From an uncultured Caproiciproducens sp. (GTDB lineage: Bacteria; Bacillota; Clostridia; Oscillospirales; Acutalibacteraceae), in assembly GCF_963664915.1 (NCBI RefSeq), contig NZ_OY761810.1, positions 2,370,661 to 2,434,660 of the forward strand: a stretch of DNA of 64,000 bases, read 5' to 3'. Positions within the stretch are counted from its first letter, which is position 1; every line of letters begins with the position of its first letter. The translations under genes and the position numbers were made by a program. Below the pieces are notes generated by a model. The model did not search any database. It was given only the letters and a program-made list of their open reading frames with translations, and was not told the DNA's origin. Of the stretch, positions 7,918 to 14,781 are shown piece after piece.

Positions 7918-8286
7918 ATGATGGAAAAGGCAAAAATGGAGATTATGCAGAAAACCGCAGAGCAAATCAAACATCTAAGAAAGGTTGAAGGATTCAGCCA
8001 AAAATCATTGGCGGTTTCAGCCGGCTTGGATCCGGCGTTTTTAGGCCACATAGAGCGATGTCTAAAGTGCCCTACGATCGATACGCTAAATAAAATAGCA
8101 TTGGCATTGAACATTTCTTTGTCAGAGCTGCTTGATTTTGGCTGTTCCAAAAAGTATGAAAAAAATGATGGAGCCATTAAAAAAATTACAATAATGGTAA
8201 ATAAACTTTCAACGGAGGAAGCGGATCAGCTGGCAGAAATAGTCACCAGAATCGTACAATTCAAATTGCATGATGCCCTCTCATGA
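7918..8286 (+). CDS. XRE-family transcriptional regulator
   Basis: 122 residues. A canonical HTH_3 domain spans about residues 12-68 (LRKVEGFSQKSLAVSAGLDPAFLGHIER, then CPTIDTLNKIALALNISLSELL). A 45-residue tail with a hydrophobic helix (EEADQLAEIVTRIVQF) probably mediates dimerisation. ATG at 7918 lies 11 nt after AGGAGA (7901-7906); the in-frame GTG at 7909 is too close to that site. Transcribed divergently from the MCP gene, which is a candidate target. A strong terminator follows directly. Confidence 0.85.
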   Translation: MMEKAKMEIMQKTAEQIKHLRKVEGFSQKSLAVSAGLDPAFLGHIERCLKCPTIDTLNKIALALNISLSELLDFGCSKKYEKNDGAIKKITIMVNKLSTEEADQLAEIVTRIVQFKLHDALS

Positions 8287-8331
8287 AAATCAGGCCACAG
8301 GCTTTTCTTCGCCTATGGCCTGATTTTCTTT
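8286..8331. terminator. intrinsic terminator after the XRE gene
   Basis: A 17-bp stem (8286-8302 with 8311-8327, one mismatch) with AAAATC at its base and CTTTT after it. It can serve the XRE gene and, in the other direction, the minus-strand redox operon that ends at 8351. Confidence 0.85.
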
Positions 8332-8350
8332 TGCACGCAATACCGAAATA

Positions 8351-8515
8351 TTAAAAAAATGAACTGATCAGCATTCCCATAACGGCTCCATAAATAGTTG
8401 AACCGTAAGGATTTGATGTAATAGGGCAGCTTCCCGTGGGGCAACCGACTTTTTTATGATACAGTAAGCCTAATGCTCCGCCAATGATAGCCGCAATTAT
8501 GAATTTTAATTCCAA
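8351..8515 (-). CDS. DUF6132-type small membrane protein (54 aa)
   Basis: A short gene at the end of the ccdA-tlpA operon. A hydrophobic helix (FIIAAIIGGALGLLY) is followed by a redox-like GCPTGSCPITSNPYGSTIYGA segment with a Cys-x4-Cys pair, then a second short hydrophobic helix. This pattern matches the DUF6132 family, commonly found beside thioredoxin-type genes. TTG at 8515 is preferred because AAGGGG sits 7 nt upstream of it; the in-frame ATG at 8524 abuts the ribosome binding site. Probably a membrane partner in thiol-redox transfer (inference from context). Confidence 0.75.
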   Translation of the reverse strand: MELKFIIAAIIGGALGLLYHKKVGCPTGSCPITSNPYGSTIYGAVMGMLISSFF

Positions 8516-8528
8516 CGAAACCATCCCC

Positions 8529-9137
8529 TTATTTTTTTATTGAGTTAATTCTTGAAATCAGCGTTTCTTTATCAATTGCACCCAGATAGGCGTTTACAAT
8601 GTTACCGTCTGAATCAAGAAACGGTATAATGTTTCCATTTGAATCAATGAAGAGTGTGGTAGGAATGGATGAGATTCCGTAGACCTCTGCAGCTTGCTGC
8701 TTGTTATCGAAATTATCGAAATATACCGGGAAATCATACCCTTGCTCTTCGACATGCTTTTTCCCGTTTTCCTGAGTTTCGCGTTGACCATCGACCAAGT
8801 CTACCATCATAAATACAACGTCATTTTTTTCGTCTGTATATACTTCGTTAAAATGCGGCAATTCCGCTTTGCACGGCGGACACCATGATGCCCAGAAGTT
8901 TAGTACAACAGGCTTTCCCTTAAAATCGGATAATTTGACCTTGTTTCCCTTTGCATCAAAAACCGTAAAATCCGGCGCCGGAGTTTTTTTGCTCTCTTGT
9001 AAAGAAGTATTGCTTACACTCTGTGCTGCTTGATTCGGCTTATAATTGTTTGATAAAGCATCATATGCAAAATAAGCAATGCCCAGAAATACTGCAAATA
9101 GAATAATGCCTAAAATTGTTTTTCTCTTTGTATTCAT
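8529..9137 (-). CDS. TlpA/ResA-type membrane-anchored thioredoxin
   Basis: 202 residues. An N-terminal membrane anchor (about 7-27), a Ser/Gln-rich linker, then a thioredoxin fold with active site NFWASWCPPCKAELP near residue 85. SSIPTTLFID near 160 provides the cis-Pro loop. The extracytoplasmic domain would reduce protein disulphides or cytochrome apoproteins using electrons passed by the CcdA protein encoded 11 nt upstream. A C-terminal DSNGNI/DSDGNI duplication is visible (FIDSNGNIIPFLDSDGNIV). Second gene of a three-gene minus-strand operon. Confidence 0.9.
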   Translation of the reverse strand: MNTKRKTILGIILFAVFLGIAYFAYDALSNNYKPNQAAQSVSNTSLQESKKTPAPDFTVFDAKGNKVKLSDFKGKPVVLNFWASWCPPCKAELPHFNEVYTDEKNDVVFMMVDLVDGQRETQENGKKHVEEQGYDFPVYFDNFDNKQQAAEVYGISSIPTTLFIDSNGNIIPFLDSDGNIVNAYLGAIDKETLISRINSIKK

Positions 9138-9148
9138 AAGTTATCCTC

Positions 9149-9823
9149 CTAAAAAGTGAGCAGGGATAGAAAATATCCCATCAGCCCTGTTGCCATCAAA
9201 AGACCTACTACAACAAGCAGTCCACCCGAAATCAAATTGATTACGCGATAGTTTCTCTTGATAAAATCAAACGTGGATTTTAACCGATCAATTAAAACAG
9301 CGCTTGCAATAAAAGGAATGCCAAGTCCAAGTGAAAAGAAAAAAAGCATTACAATTCCCTTCATGCTTTCGCCGCTTGAGGCGGCAAGCATTAAAGCAGA
9401 GCCTAAAAACGCGCCCACACAAGGAGTCCAACCAATTGAAAATATCACACCGAATAATACAGAGGATAAAAAGCCTGCATTCATCGTTTTCATTTTTAAC
9501 TGCCGATTCGTGTTGAGAAACGGAACCCGTATAATCTCCATGAAATTCAGTCCGAAAAGGATAACAATAATGCCAGACACAATATTTACAGCTGCACTGT
9601 ATTCCCTTAAAAAGCTGCCAACCCCTCCCGCAAACGCTCCCAGCGTGACGAACACAAGGGTGAAACCCACGACAAAGCCTATGGAATTTGTGACAGCTGT
9701 TGTTTTCTTTTTGCCCACATTGTTTTGCCCTGCAAAATATGAAATATAGATGGGCAGCATCGGCAGCAGACAGGGAGAAATGAAGGTGATGATTCCTTCC
9801 AAAAATGAAATGAGATAATCCAT
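9149..9823 (-). CDS. ccdA: CcdA-family thiol-disulphide transporter
   Basis: 224 residues with about six transmembrane helices. The two redox cysteines lie in characteristic contexts: FISPCLLPMLPIYISY in the first helix and GWTPCVGAFLGSA in the fourth. CcdA moves reducing equivalents from cytoplasmic thioredoxin across the membrane to exported partners, here most likely the TlpA-type protein and DUF6132 protein of the same operon. No cytochrome c biogenesis genes are nearby, so general extracytoplasmic thiol reduction is the better guess. First gene of the operon. Confidence 0.92.
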   Translation of the reverse strand: MDYLISFLEGIITFISPCLLPMLPIYISYFAGQNNVGKKKTTAVTNSIGFVVGFTLVFVTLGAFAGGVGSFLREYSAAVNIVSGIIVILFGLNFMEIIRVPFLNTNRQLKMKTMNAGFLSSVLFGVIFSIGWTPCVGAFLGSALMLAASSGESMKGIVMLFFFSLGLGIPFIASAVLIDRLKSTFDFIKRNYRVINLISGGLLVVVGLLMATGLMGYFLSLLTF

Positions 9824-9935
9824 GCCGTCACCCTTTCTCTGATCGTATTATTTCATCACGCTACAAGATTCAATCACTAGCGTCCGGCTGCTTGCCATTC
9901 GTTAGTAATATTACGGATTTACATAGTATGAGTTT

Positions 9936-9977
9936 ATTATAGCAATTCAATATATCTTAATCTGTGATTAAATCACA
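9936..9977 (-). promoter_or_regulatory. ccdA operon promoter with Crp/Fnr-like palindrome
   Basis: Minus-strand -10 TATAAT (complement of 9936-9941) with a poor -35. A 15-bp palindrome TGTGA-TTAAA-TCACA (9963-9977) is centred at 9970, about 41 nt upstream of the expected start point near 9929. That is the class II activator position. The half-sites match Crp/Fnr-type operators, although the spacer is 5 rather than the usual 6 nt. Confidence 0.5.
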
Positions 9978-10035
9978 TAGACGCTTCGGCGTGAAAAATA
10001 ATAGTTATAAAAATAATTGTTTTTAAATTTAGTTA

Positions 10036-10078
10036 TTGTCTTATGCCCATAACTGAGTTATTATAGTTATGGGCATTT
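10036..10078 (+). promoter_or_regulatory. promoter plus paired operator, DUF89-DUF134 operon
   Basis: -35 TTGTCT (10036-10041), 17-nt spacer, -10 TATTAT (10059-10064). A perfect palindrome TTATGCCCATAA (10041-10052) fills the spacer. A second copy TTATGGGCATTT (10067-10078) covers the start point. The two also form one larger inverted repeat. The same arrangement recurs at 11588-11633. Occlusion of the promoter by a repressor is the natural reading. Confidence 0.7.
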
Positions 10079-10149
10079 ATACTCCATAGGCTTGTATATG
10101 CCAATAATTCCGGATTAAGTGGCTCTCAGTTAGATATCCGAAAAAATAA

Positions 10150-10177
10150 ACAGATTACATCCACCGGTGTAATCTGT
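10150..10177 (+). other. leader hairpin before the DUF89 gene
   Basis: A 10-bp inverted repeat ACAGATTACA / TGTAATCTGT with an 8-nt loop, ending 5 nt before the ribosome binding site AGAGGGGA. No T tract follows, so it is more likely a 5' leader structure than a terminator. Confidence 0.4.
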
Positions 10178-10194
10178 ATAAAAGAGGGGATTCC

Positions 10195-11076
10195 ATGGAA
10201 ATATTTCTTGATTGCTTACCCTGCATGCTTCGCCAGACGCTTGAAGCATCTCGAATGGCGACGGACCAGCTTCATTTACAGGAAAAGATAATGGAAGATT
10301 CCATTAAGATTCTTTCACATCATAAGGAGTATAAATGCTCGCCCGATTTGTGTAAAGCGATGCATCAAGCGGTAAAAAAGCACGCTTGCGTTGAAGATCC
10401 TTATGCACAGATCAAAAACAGGGATATCGGTACGGCAAAAAGGGCTTATCCCATGCTTGAACGCTTTTTGAAAAAGAAGCAAAACAGTCTATACTGGGCG
10501 CTGAAAATAGCGGCCACAGGAAATATTATTGATTCTGCAATCAATAATAACGTAAATATGGAAGACTGTATCGAAAAAGAACTGGAAGCAGAGTTTTCTA
10601 TATGCGACCTTGAATCCTTTGAAGACAAGCTGAAAACAGCTAAAAAGCTTCTGATCATTGGCGATAATGCCGGTGAAACCGTGTTTGACCGGGTGTTAAT
10701 GGGGCGCCTTTCCCAGTTTGATATTACATACGCAGTTAGAAGCGGACCGATCATCAATGATGCAACGATCGAAGACGCGTATGCTTCAGGATTGGCTGAT
10801 TTCGCAAAAATTGTATCTACAGGATGCAATGCGCCGGGGACCATTCTTGACGAGTGCAGCACGGAATTTTTAATTATATTCAACAGCGCAGATATTATAA
10901 TCAGCAAGGGACAGGGTAATTTTGAAGCTCTTTCGGATAATGGGAGACAAATATTTTTTCTTCTGAAAGCGAAATGCCCTGTGATATCCCAAAAGCTGGG
11001 TGTTGATTTAAACCAATATGTTTTTAAGTATAATGGAAGTATGATAGATCAAACAAGAGAAATGGAGTTGATATAA
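10195..11076 (+). CDS. DUF89/ARMT1-like metal-dependent phosphatase
   Basis: 293 residues of the DUF89 (damage-control phosphatase) family, archaeal/bacterial short subfamily. Seen: N-terminal DCLPCMLRQ with a CxxC pair, central GDNAGETVFDRVLM (metal and phosphate site), GQGNFEAL near 240, and KCPVIS near the C-terminus. Family members hydrolyse phosphorylated metabolites or damaged cofactors using Co/Ni/Mn. Such genes repeatedly sit near NifX/Mrp clusters in anaerobes. ATG at 10195 follows AGAGGGGA. First gene of a two-gene operon with the DUF134 regulator (1-nt gap). Confidence 0.85.
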   Translation: MEIFLDCLPCMLRQTLEASRMATDQLHLQEKIMEDSIKILSHHKEYKCSPDLCKAMHQAVKKHACVEDPYAQIKNRDIGTAKRAYPMLERFLKKKQNSLYWALKIAATGNIIDSAINNNVNMEDCIEKELEAEFSICDLESFEDKLKTAKKLLIIGDNAGETVFDRVLMGRLSQFDITYAVRSGPIINDATIEDAYASGLADFAKIVSTGCNAPGTILDECSTEFLIIFNSADIIISKGQGNFEALSDNGRQIFFLLKAKCPVISQKLGVDLNQYVFKYNGSMIDQTREMELI

Positions 11077-11077
11077 T

Positions 11078-11554
11078 TTGGCAAGACCGACTAAATGGAG
11101 AAAAATTGAGAATATTCCTACGATTCCCTACTTTATCCCATCGGAAACGGATGTTGCAGAGGTGCCTGAAAACGTGTTGAAGCTGGAAGAACTGGAAGCG
11201 ATACGTCTTAAGGATTTAGTGGGTCTGGAGCAGGGAGAATGCGCCGAAAAAATGGAGGTGTCCCGTCCGACTTTTCAGCGTATCCTTTTAAGCGCAAGAG
11301 AAAAAATTGCAGATAGTCTCATAAACGGAAAAACAATTCACATAGAAGGTGGTAATTTTACACGCAATATTTGTCCGGTAAAATGTCTTGACTGCGGTAA
11401 GGAATGGATGGAAAGTTATGAGAATCTTGAGTCCATAAAAAACGGAGAGTATTCGTGTCCCTCTTGTGGTTCCATGAAAGTTACCTGCGGGCAGAACTGC
11501 AAAGGCAAGTTTTGCCGAAGAAATTGCTGGCGGTATGGCGGGAATGAAGAATAG
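11078..11554 (+). CDS. DUF134 (UPF0251) putative DNA-binding regulator
   Basis: 158 residues. It begins MARPTKWRKIENIP, the diagnostic DUF134 start. A sigma-70 region-4-like helix-turn-helix follows (LEELEAIRLKDLVGLEQGECAEKMEVSRPTFQRIL, about 38-72), with an extended Cys-rich tail: CPVKCLDCGKEW, CPSCGSMKVTCGQNCKGKFCRRNCW. The tail has ten cysteines, suggesting zinc or Fe-S sensing. TTG start at 11078, 1 nt after the DUF89 stop. It is the only DNA-binding protein in the cluster and so the best candidate for binding the paired operators at 10041 and 11593, including its own promoter. Confidence 0.85.
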   Translation: MARPTKWRKIENIPTIPYFIPSETDVAEVPENVLKLEELEAIRLKDLVGLEQGECAEKMEVSRPTFQRILLSAREKIADSLINGKTIHIEGGNFTRNICPVKCLDCGKEWMESYENLESIKNGEYSCPSCGSMKVTCGQNCKGKFCRRNCWRYGGNEE

Positions 11555-11587
11555 ACAACCTGTTTTTATTTATTTTAAACAGTAATA

Positions 11588-11633
11588 TTGACATATGCTC
11601 ATAACTGTACTAAAATATAAATTATGAGCATAA
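11588..11633 (+). promoter_or_regulatory. promoter plus paired operator, flavin reductase-mrp operon
   Basis: TTGACA (11588-11593), 17-nt spacer, TAAAAT (11611-11616). The spacer contains ATATGCTCATAA (11593-11604), and a perfect TTATGAGCATAA lies at 11622-11633. Architecture matches the promoter at 10036, with the first palindrome starting at the end of the -35 in both. Confidence 0.75.
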
Positions 11634-11679
11634 GACCATAATTGCCTTGACACAGAAACAATAAAAGGAGTGTTATGAA

Positions 11680-12171
11680 ATGGAAAAAAGCACAGCGAAT
11701 ATGAAATCCTGTCTACAGCCTATGCCTAAGGTGCTAGTCTCCTGCCGGGGATTAAATGGTGAAAATAATGTACTTGCAGTAGGTTATTGCGGTAATTGCA
11801 GTTATGATCCGCCAATGGTCATGGTTGGTATTGTCCCGACAAGATATTCCTATCAAATGATTAAAGAATCAGGATGCTTTGTAGTGAACCTTGTGGATAA
11901 AAATTATCAAAAAACTTTTGATTATCTGGGAAGCCACAGCAAACGGGATGAAGATAAGCTTGCAGTGATGAATGTCGCGCTGAAGAAAGGCGAAAAAGTA
12001 AACGCTCCCATCCTGCCGGACTGCCCTGTGAATATTGAATGTAAAGTGGTCGATTCCATTGTTATGGGTTCACATGAGATGTTTATCGGAAAGATTGAAT
12101 ATGTTCATGCCGATGCAAAATTAGTTGACCATGAGGGGAACATCGATTTTTCTCAAATTAACTTTCTTTGA
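11680..12171 (+). CDS. flavin reductase family protein (FMN split barrel)
   Basis: 163 residues of the flavin-reductase-like FMN-binding split-barrel family. Recognisable are PMPKVLVSCRG, the PPMVMVGIVPTRYSYQMIKESGCFVVNL core, and a SHEMFIGKIEYVHAD strand near the C-terminus. Members bind FMN and reduce flavins or iron proteins, or act as flavoredoxin-like carriers. ATG at 11680 after AAAGGAG. It opens the second operon of the ORP-like cluster and is followed after 78 nt by the mrp gene. Likely supplies low-potential electrons to the cluster (inference). Confidence 0.85.
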   Translation: MEKSTANMKSCLQPMPKVLVSCRGLNGENNVLAVGYCGNCSYDPPMVMVGIVPTRYSYQMIKESGCFVVNLVDKNYQKTFDYLGSHSKRDEDKLAVMNVALKKGEKVNAPILPDCPVNIECKVVDSIVMGSHEMFIGKIEYVHADAKLVDHEGNIDFSQINFL

Positions 12172-12249
12172 TAGTCAATGGCTTACGAAATGTTCTTTTG
12201 CGGAGTAGTATAAATTGATTATATACAATAAAATTTGGAGTTGAAAAAT

Positions 12250-13113
12250 ATGCCTGATAATCAGAAAGCCTGTTCAGACAGCGGATGCAGCGAAGAATGC
12301 TGTGACGGCTGTGAAAAAAATCCGGAAAGCTTTTTGGAGAAAACGCATGAGTTTAATTCAATCTAAAAAGTGATCGGGGTCGTTAGCGGTAAGGGCGGTG
12401 TTGGAAAATCCTTGGTTACCGCTATGCTTTCTATTCTGATGAACAGAAAAGGATATAACGTAGGAATTTTGGATGCTGACATCACGGGCCCTTCCATCCC
12501 AAAAATGTTTGGTATCACCAGAAAAGCGCAGTCGAATGAAATGGGCATTTTTCCGGAGCGCACACATAATGACATTCGGGTCATGTCCATTAATTTGCTG
12601 TTAGAAAATGCGGAAGAGCCGGTTATCTGGAGGGGACCATTGCTTGCAGGCGTTGTCAAACAGTTTTGGACTGATGTATTATGGGGCGACTTGGATTTTA
12701 TGTTTATCGATATGCCGCCGGGAACAGGTGACGTACCGCTTACGGTATTTCAATCCATTCCGCTGGATGGGATTGTGATCGTGACATCACCCCAAGAGCT
12801 TGTTTCCATGATTGTAAAAAAGGCGTATAACATGGCAAAACAGATGAACATTCCTGTTTTGGGAATTGTGGAAAATATGAGCTATGTTAAATGCCCGGAC
12901 TGTGGAAAAGAGATTAAAATATTTGGAGAAAGCAAATTGTCTGAAACGGCGCAAAATTTAGGCTTAGACGTCTTAGGCCGCCTGCCGATTGACCCGGTTA
13001 TGGCACAGCTTGTTGACAAAGGTGAATTTGAACGGTTCAGCAACGACTATTTAGTTGATGCCGCGCAAAAGCTTGAAACGATGTGTGCGAAAACGGAGGG
13101 GTCATTTGAGTAA
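12250..13113 (+). pseudogene. mrp: Mrp/NBP35-type ATPase, interrupted by in-frame TAA
   Basis: The frame from ATG 12250 (after GGAG) encodes a Cys-rich head with five cysteines (CSDSGCSEECCDGC) and SFLEKTHEF, as in clostridial Mrp proteins. It hits TAA at codon 39 (12364-12366). It continues in the same frame with KVIGVVSGKGGVGKS, the deviant Walker A. The rest is intact: DADITGPSIPKMFG, DMPPGTGDVP, VENMSYVKCPDCGK (CxxC) and a normal end at 13113. Without the stop it would be a 287-residue Fe-S cluster carrier ATPase. GTG at 12370, 3 nt after the stop, could allow reinitiation of a 247-residue ATPase lacking the Cys-rich head; it has no ribosome binding site. A sequencing error is possible. 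Confidence 0.75.
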
Positions 13114-13573
13114 CCATTCACAGCGGGCAATGGAACTGTTTAAGCAGGGGTATAACTGCTCATAGTCAGTCGTCGCCGCTTTTTGCGAAGAATTGGATAT
13201 CAATTTTGAAACCGCCTTAAAAATATCATCTTCTTTCGGCGGCGGTATGGGAAGACTCCGCGAAGTTTGCGGGGCAGTCAGCGGCATGTTTATGGTAGCG
13301 GGATTGAAATATGGATACAGCGACCCGAAGGACAACAAAGCAAAGACGGAACATTATAAACTAATACAGGAACTCGCGGCCCAATTCAAAGCAGAAAACA
13401 GATCGATTGTATCCAGAGAATTGTTGGGTTTAAGTGCCGGTCCAGACAGTCCTATTCCGGAACTAAGGACAACAGAATACTATAAAAAACGTCCTTGTGC
13501 CGAATTGGTAGGATGTGCGGCTGAGATCATGGAAAAAATAATAGAAAATAAAAGTAATATGGAGGAATGTAAA
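13106..13573 (+). pseudogene. C_GCAxxG_C_C family protein, amber at codon 20, no own stop
   Basis: TTG at 13106 follows GGAGGGG and overlaps the mrp stop. The frame reads SQRAMELFKQGYNCS and then TAG at 13163-13165, where relatives have Gln (NCxQ), consistent with CAG to TAG. Beyond it the family signature is complete: SSFGGGMGRLREVCGAVSGM and the distal Cys pair in RPCAELVGCAAEIME. The frame then runs without a stop into the NifX gene. The family is a probable redox or metal-binding helical protein. No credible restart exists after the TAG apart from a TTG at 13193 without a ribosome binding site. Confidence 0.7.
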
Positions 13574-13948
13574 ATGAAGCTGATGATTCCCGTGGAAACC
13601 CAGTCATTAAGCGCGCCTGTCTGCCCATCCTTTGGGCGCACCCCCCTGTTTGTATTGTTCGATACGGAAAGCGGCGAACATGAATTTTCTACCAATCCCG
13701 CCGCCGAAAGCGAGGGTGGTGCGGGCATTAAGGCGGCACAGTTCATTGTGGACAGCGGAACTGAAACTTTGATTACTTACCGCTGCGGGGAAAATGCTGC
13801 ACAGGTACTGAATGCTGCCGGAATTAAAATGTATAAAGCACAGGACGGTTCTGCGGAAGACAATATTGCAAAGTTCAAAAGCGGGGCATTGTCGCCGCTG
13901 ACCGAAATTCATGCGGGATTTCATAACCACGGAGGGGTACAAAAATGA
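13574..13948 (+). CDS. NifX/NifB-type (dinitrogenase Fe-Mo cofactor) protein
   Basis: 124 residues of the NifX-associated family. It starts MKLMIPVETQSL and carries CPSFGRTPLFVLFDTESGEHEF, then GGAGIKAAQFIVDSG and ENAAQVLNAAGIKMY, the typical RNase-H-like cofactor-binding fold. ATG at 13574 has an ideal GGAGGA at 7 nt (13561-13566), so it can be translated independently even though it is in frame with the preceding broken gene. In ORP-type systems such proteins bind Mo-Cu or Fe-Mo-type clusters. The stop overlaps the next ATPase start (ATGA). Confidence 0.85.
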   Translation: MKLMIPVETQSLSAPVCPSFGRTPLFVLFDTESGEHEFSTNPAAESEGGAGIKAAQFIVDSGTETLITYRCGENAAQVLNAAGIKMYKAQDGSAEDNIAKFKSGALSPLTEIHAGFHNHGGVQK

Positions 13949-14781
13949 GGGTAGCCGTACTCAGCGGGAAAGGCGGGACTGGAAAAACCTTTGTTTCCGT
14001 AAATCTTGCCTGCGCCGCTGAAAGGGCCGTTTATGTAGATTGCGATGTGGAGGAGCCAAACGGATATTTGTTTTTGAAGCCTGTGATTAGCAATCGAACT
14101 CCCGTCACGGTTACGATACCTGGATTAATAGCAAATCAGTGCTTGGGCTGCAAGCGATGCGTAAATTTCTGTAAATACAACGCACTTGCTTATGTTCTTA
14201 ATCAACTGATAGTTTTTCCAGAGGTGTGCCATTCCTGCGGCGGCTGTATCCTTTTGTGCCCTGCAAAGGCGTTGGTTAAAAGCGAAAGAAAAATCGGCGA
14301 AATTGAAGAAGGACAGTCCGGCAGTGTATCAACTTTAACCGGCTGCCTTAACACAGGAGAAGAATCCGGCGTGCCGATTATAAAAGGTTTGATACAGAGG
14401 CTGCCCGACGCGGATACCACGATTATTGATTGTCCGCCCGGCAGCGCCTGTATTGTAATGGAGAGTATCCGTAAAGCTGACTTTTGCCTGTTGGTTGCTG
14501 AACCGACATTATTTGGTGTTCATAATCTGGCGATGGCTTATGATCTTGTGAAACTGTTCAAAAAGCCGTTTGGCGTGGTACTCAACAAATGTCTGCCCGA
14601 AGAAAATCCGGCCGAACAGTTCTGTACAGATAATCAAATTCATGTCCTTGCAAAAATTTCTTTTGATGAGGAACTGGGCAGCCTCAATTCAAAAGGACTG
14701 ATCGCAGTACGGGAAGACAGGCGGTATCAGGTGCTTTTTAAAAAACTGCTGGAAGGTATCACAAAGGAGGCCGCATCGTGA
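13945..14781 (+). CDS. MinD/Mrp-type ATPase with inserted 2x[4Fe-4S] ferredoxin domain (1)
   Basis: 278 residues. Deviant Walker A LSGKGGTGKT at the N-terminus, DCDVEEPNG, then an inserted bacterial ferredoxin domain with two Cys quartets (CLGCKRCVNFC and CHSCGGCILLCP, about residues 65-110). The MinD core resumes with IDCPPGSACIVME and VAEPTLFGVHNL. Homologues are encoded as adjacent pairs in ORP operons. Likely couples ATP hydrolysis and electron transfer to metal-cluster assembly on the NifX-type proteins. Overlaps its upstream and downstream neighbours by 4 nt each, so tightly coupled. Confidence 0.9.
   Translation: MRVAVLSGKGGTGKTFVSVNLACAAERAVYVDCDVEEPNGYLFLKPVISNRTPVTVTIPGLIANQCLGCKRCVNFCKYNALAYVLNQLIVFPEVCHSCGGCILLCPAKALVKSERKIGEIEEGQSGSVSTLTGCLNTGEESGVPIIKGLIQRLPDADTTIIDCPPGSACIVMESIRKADFCLLVAEPTLFGVHNLAMAYDLVKLFKKPFGVVLNKCLPEENPAEQFCTDNQIHVLAKISFDEELGSLNSKGLIAVREDRRYQVLFKKLLEGITKEAAS

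Larger units (their letters stand above)
9824..10194. other. 371-nt divergent regulatory region
   Basis: Lies between the minus-strand ccdA operon and the plus-strand DUF89-DUF134 operon. It holds the ccdA promoter and Crp/Fnr-like palindrome, the plus-strand promoter with paired TTATG-NN-CATAA palindromes, and a leader hairpin. No coding frame is supported here. Confidence 0.7.

Noticed and set aside
13163-13165. TAG as a pyrrolysine or TGA-like selenocysteine codon
   Set aside because: Family members have Gln there, the change is a single C-to-T, and there is no supporting pyl gene in the window; kept only as a remote alternative.
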